Assembly: GCA_965153455.1 (NCBI GenBank)
Contig: OZ234495.1
Coordinates: 8,428,875-8,492,874, forward strand
DNA length: 64,000 nt
Direction: 5' to 3'
DNA from: Sphagnum compactum
Taxonomy: Eukaryota; Bryophyta; Sphagnopsida; Sphagnales
Shown: in pieces, positions 61,313-64,000 of the stretch
Numbering within the stretch: the first letter of the stretch is position 1
Layout of the letters: every line of letters starts with the position of its first letter
Translations under genes and position numbers: made by a program
Notes under the pieces: generated by a model
Databases searched by the model: none
Seen by the model: only the letters and a program-made list of their open reading frames with translations
Told to the model about the DNA's origin: nothing

Positions 61313-61674
61313 CAGTGTTGGGCGGGTATTTGATTTTGTTAGGAAACTCTCAGTTCTGGGTTTTTATTATAATTATACTTCAAAACCCAGGAGCCACAAA
61401 TGCCGGGTATTTGAAAGAATCAAAAATCAATTAACCACCGTTGATTCTGGTTATTTCGAAAACCTCAAGGAACACGGGGTTTTGATGCGTGGTTTTGTGG
61501 GTGACTGTTTGACCATTTCAGAGAGATGGAGAACTGTAGGTATATATCAGAAATGGTTCTTTGATTTTTTGAGAACCAAGGTTACGAGCCTTGTGAATCA
61601 CCTTAGAATTGGCGGGTGTTTATATTAAAGTGCAATTTCTGATACCCGCCCGCCCGCCCGCCCGCCCATCACCG
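61313..61674. mobile_element. Candidate MITE with CAGTGTTGGGCGGGTAT ends
   Basis: The left end CAGTGTTGGGCGGGTAT is mirrored on the right by GATACCCGCCC, an expanded (GCCC)n run and ATCACCG, giving imperfect terminal inverted repeats about 360 bp apart. CAGTG-type ends fit the hAT superfamily, but no matching 8-bp target duplication was seen. A 107-aa plus frame inside (61305-61628) has no known domain and is probably incidental. The same left-end sequence occurs at 40207. Confidence 0.45.
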
Positions 61675-61790
61675 TTTTCAGGCCACAGTGAACCAGCACC
61701 CACCAGTGCACCACGGAGGATGAATGGTAAGTGGTCAGGAAACAGTTTTCTGTTGGGTTCTAGTTCCCTAGCTAACCATAGTGGTTAGCT

Positions 61791-61866
61791 CAGTTGCTTT
61801 TTTTCCTATCTACCTGCTAACAACCCACAAGCAGGTTGTTTGGTAGGTAGCTAATAAAAACAGCCC
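61791..61866. repeat. Foldback element with 33-35 bp arms
   Basis: Left arm 61791-61825 and right arm 61834-61866 pair imperfectly around the 8-nt loop CACAAGCA; shared core is CTACCT..(A)AACAACC. Next to it lies a perfect 8-bp palindrome arm pair (GCTAACCA/TGGTTAGC, about 61771-61789). Confidence 0.7.
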
Positions 61867-61943
61867 TTATCTCCGCATAAACCATCTACTCACCTAGTAG
61901 TTACCTATTTTCCTACCTACCTACCTATATGTGAGAGCTATTA

Positions 61944-61984
61944 TTCATATAGTGTTCATATTGACACTATTCACACTATATGAA
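61944..61984. repeat. Perfect 11-bp hairpin
   Basis: TTCATATAGTG (61944-61954) and CACTATATGAA (61974-61984) pair perfectly over a 19-nt loop. A (CTAC)n run precedes it at about 61910-61930. Confidence 0.8.
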
Positions 61985-62229
61985 AAATCCATAGTAGAAA
62001 AAAGCTTTTAAAGGGATTAAAATGACCACCGCAAAATCGACATCAGTACAGGAGCAGAGCAGGAGTTACGCAATCGCTGCAAGGTTTAATGAAAAGGGTT
62101 GTTTGCAAGTGTGGGGTGGAGGTGCTCTAAGGACGCTACATGTATTTATAATGTTTTGAAGCTGCCCCCAAAAACTTTGGGATTTTCACATAGTTCAAGT
62201 GTAGGCCAGGTTCACCCGACCAAGGCAAA

Positions 62230-62432
62230 TTGACCCCCCACATTGGGATCATGGTAAAAACCGCAAACCCCATTTAAATTGTTCATAAATATTCTAAATA
62301 ATTATAAATATCATTTTCCGGAACTAAATCAGGGTCCCTAAATCCAAATCTATAATTTTTGGGGCCTAATATGGCCATTTCAATGGGTTTTGGGGGTTTT
62401 TTATGGTCATCCCAATGTGGGTTTTGGGGGTT
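62230..62432. repeat. Inverted repeat, about 200 bp (MITE-like)
   Basis: The left arm at about 62230-62275 (CCCCCCACATTGGGATCATGG...) pairs with the right arm at about 62381-62432 (...ATGGTCATCCCAATGTGGG). Arms of 46-52 bp are imperfect, separated by an AT-rich centre. No coding content. Confidence 0.65.
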
Positions 62433-62554
62433 CGCCCAGGGCACAATTAATCATACATTGCCTGCAACATGAGCTCTGGCAGAACGCTTCAATAATGCAC
62501 TGGGTGAAATCAGCAAACAGCAGGGAACGTGTGGATCTTTGAGTCAGTTTTGAG

Positions 62555-62692
62555 ATATAGCCCAAGTGGCTATCATCGGTAGGAAGATTTAGTCAGATTT
62601 GGCTATGAGCTAAATATGGCATTAGAAAATTTAAACATCTTTCTCTTATTTTTGGCTACCTACTTGAAAACCATGTATGGAAATCTGACGAC
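62555..62692 (-). repeat. GTCGCCA dispersed repeat, copy 5 (diverged)
   Basis: The reverse complement has CGTCAGATTT at one end and ATAGCCAAATCTGACTAAAT, then GATAGCCAC, at the other. These match the GTCAGATTT, TTAGCCAAATTTGGCTAAAT and GATCGCCA blocks of copy 2 in order and spacing. Confidence 0.5.
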
Positions 62693-63287
62693 TTTTCTTT
62701 GAATTTTGTTGAATTTTGGGTGTTGAGAATCTCATGACCTTCCTTTTACCAAAAAACTATAGCCAGAAAATAAAAGTGCTAAAATGATGATAATAATGGA
62801 GGAGGCCAGAGGGAAAAAGTAAAGCGTGTTTGACAAGTCTCAAGGTGACATTACATATTCCATCCTCAATTATGAGTAGAAAATAGAGACATGTGTTCCA
62901 GAAAGAAAGTAATGAATTGCTCAGTGGCCAAGAAATCGGTAAAGCGTGTATGCTACAGTCTGAAGAGTCATGGCAAAAACCTTCTAGAAGTTTCTGGGGG
63001 AGGAGAAAATGAAGAAGAAGAAACATCTGTGAGAAAAATTGAAAAAGGAGTAAGAGAAGAGAGTGGGAAGGGAGATGGCCAAGAGGAAAGGGGTTGATGT
63101 TTATTGGAGAGATCTAGTGGAAAGATCAGCTTAGCTTGCGGGAATCTGTGATGTGAGGGACACCCATCATACCCTGTGTATGCCATTGGGCTGGCAAAGG
63201 ATTTGTAGCAGGTTTTATGAGAGCAAAAGGTTCAGAGGAAAATATTTATGAGAGCAGTGAGCAAAAGGAATTTGAGTAGTGCGAAAT

Positions 63288-63515
63288 ATGGGAAATTCAC
63301 ATAGCCTCAAGCGAAAAGGAGTAGATCTTTCACAAGGGCCACCAAAAAGAAAGAGAGATGTCGTGTTGACCCCTGCTGAAAATGCTTCTTCAAGCTCTGG
63401 ATGGCACAGCAATGTGGGGCTTCTTCTTAATCTTATGATGAGCTTTCTTTGCACAGTTTTTTCTTGGCCTTTCCCAACTTACATGTTGAAGTTTGATTTT
63501 TCTTTGCTTTTTTAA
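63288..63515 (+). CDS. Hypothetical ORF, possible first exon of a gene running off the window
   Basis: From ATG 63288 the frame gives MGNSHSLKRKGVDLSQ, PPKRKRDVVLTPAE and NASSSSGW: basic, NLS-like and of normal composition for about 45 residues. It then becomes Phe/Leu-rich, as in an intron read through. A donor just after HSNVG is possible. No domain recognised. Confidence 0.25.
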   Translation: MGNSHSLKRKGVDLSQGPPKRKRDVVLTPAENASSSSGWHSNVGLLLNLMMSFLCTVFSWPFPTYMLKFDFSLLF

Positions 63516-64000
63516 AATTTTGTTTGGGTGTTGATAGTTTTCCTTGACCCTTACAACCGTGATAGCTTATTGTCCTCACAAAGCATCAGGAGAAGGAGGT
63601 CTAGTTCAAAATTTAACTCCCAACCAACAGCTTCGCAACCATACCCTTTAGCCACTAGGGTACCTGAATGTCCTCGATCATTTGCAAGATTCCTTGTCAT
63701 ACATTTTCACTTTGCTTACTTTCCAGTTTGGTTGTTTAGATAAAAACAATATGAAATGATGTTTAAAACAATACGAAATGGAGTCATCATTATAGCATCT
63801 TACATTAGGCCAGTGACTCACTTGCTATAACAAGTAGAATTGGTGAAAGGGAAATTTGCCAAAATTTGGCACTGACTAAGAATATATTGAACTTGTGAGG
63901 ATTGGAACTTTCATTAGAGATTGAGAGTTAAGTTCAATGTGTAGTCTTAATCCAACAACCTAAAGCAAATTATTAAAATGCTCTTGGACATTCTTATTGG
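63516..64000. other. Window end, no feature supported
   Basis: A 71-aa plus frame (63528-63743) has an Arg/Ser-rich part but no motif. Confidence 0.35.

Noticed and set aside
61305-61628. 107-aa plus ORF
   Set aside because: Lies inside a candidate MITE, has no domain and no splice or promoter support.

Overview
This is nuclear DNA from a plant. It holds several intron-containing genes with GT-AG splice sites, two proteins with plastid-type leaders (a CGFS glutaredoxin and a RETICULATA-related protein), plant-type GT14 and CCCH/G-patch genes, and AT-rich spacers full of decayed transposons. I think a non-seed land plant is most likely, because the cysteine synthase is of the alphaproteobacterial/yeast MCY1-like type and not the usual seed-plant OAS-TL type. 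That placement is inference and weak. No prokaryotic features, CRISPR arrays, rRNA or tRNA genes were recognised.

Layout: (1) 0-4.3 kb, a fossil hAT transposase followed by a GC-rich block that ends in a Helitron-like 3' terminus. (2) 5.1-10.4 kb, a 13-exon cysteine synthase gene (+). (3) 11.7-16.4 kb, a decayed reverse-transcriptase element (-), split by a 906-bp solo LTR with perfect 5-bp target duplications; a related, older LTR lies inverted beyond it. (4) 16.4-26 kb, an AT-rich, gene-poor stretch with a minisatellite and a decayed ORF. (5) 26-28.3 kb, an intact single-exon ORF for an unrecognised 381-aa protein. (6) 28.3-35.6 kb, repeats and a second hAT fossil. (7) 35.7-36.9 kb, a GT14 (BC10-like) glycosyltransferase pseudogene (-). 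(8) 39.1-40.1 kb, a plastid monothiol glutaredoxin (-). (9) 40.2-47.5 kb, low-complexity DNA, a third hAT fossil and a 37-bp minisatellite. (10) 48.3-51.0 kb, a RETICULATA-related plastid membrane protein (+, 7 exons). (11) 52.5-55.7 kb, a CCCH/Tudor-like/G-patch protein similar to ZGPAT (+, 4 exons). (12) 55.7-64 kb, mostly empty, with foldback and inverted-repeat elements.

The genes do not form one pathway. Two point to plastid function (glutaredoxin in Fe-S handling, RETICULATA-related membrane protein), one to sulfur assimilation and one to nuclear RNA or transcription work. The most notable non-genic signal is a short dispersed repeat of about 120 bp built around GTCGCCA/TAGCCA boxes. 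At least five copies occur in both orientations, and four of them flank genes: upstream of the cysteine synthase, on both sides of the orphan gene, and upstream of the RETICULATA-related gene.
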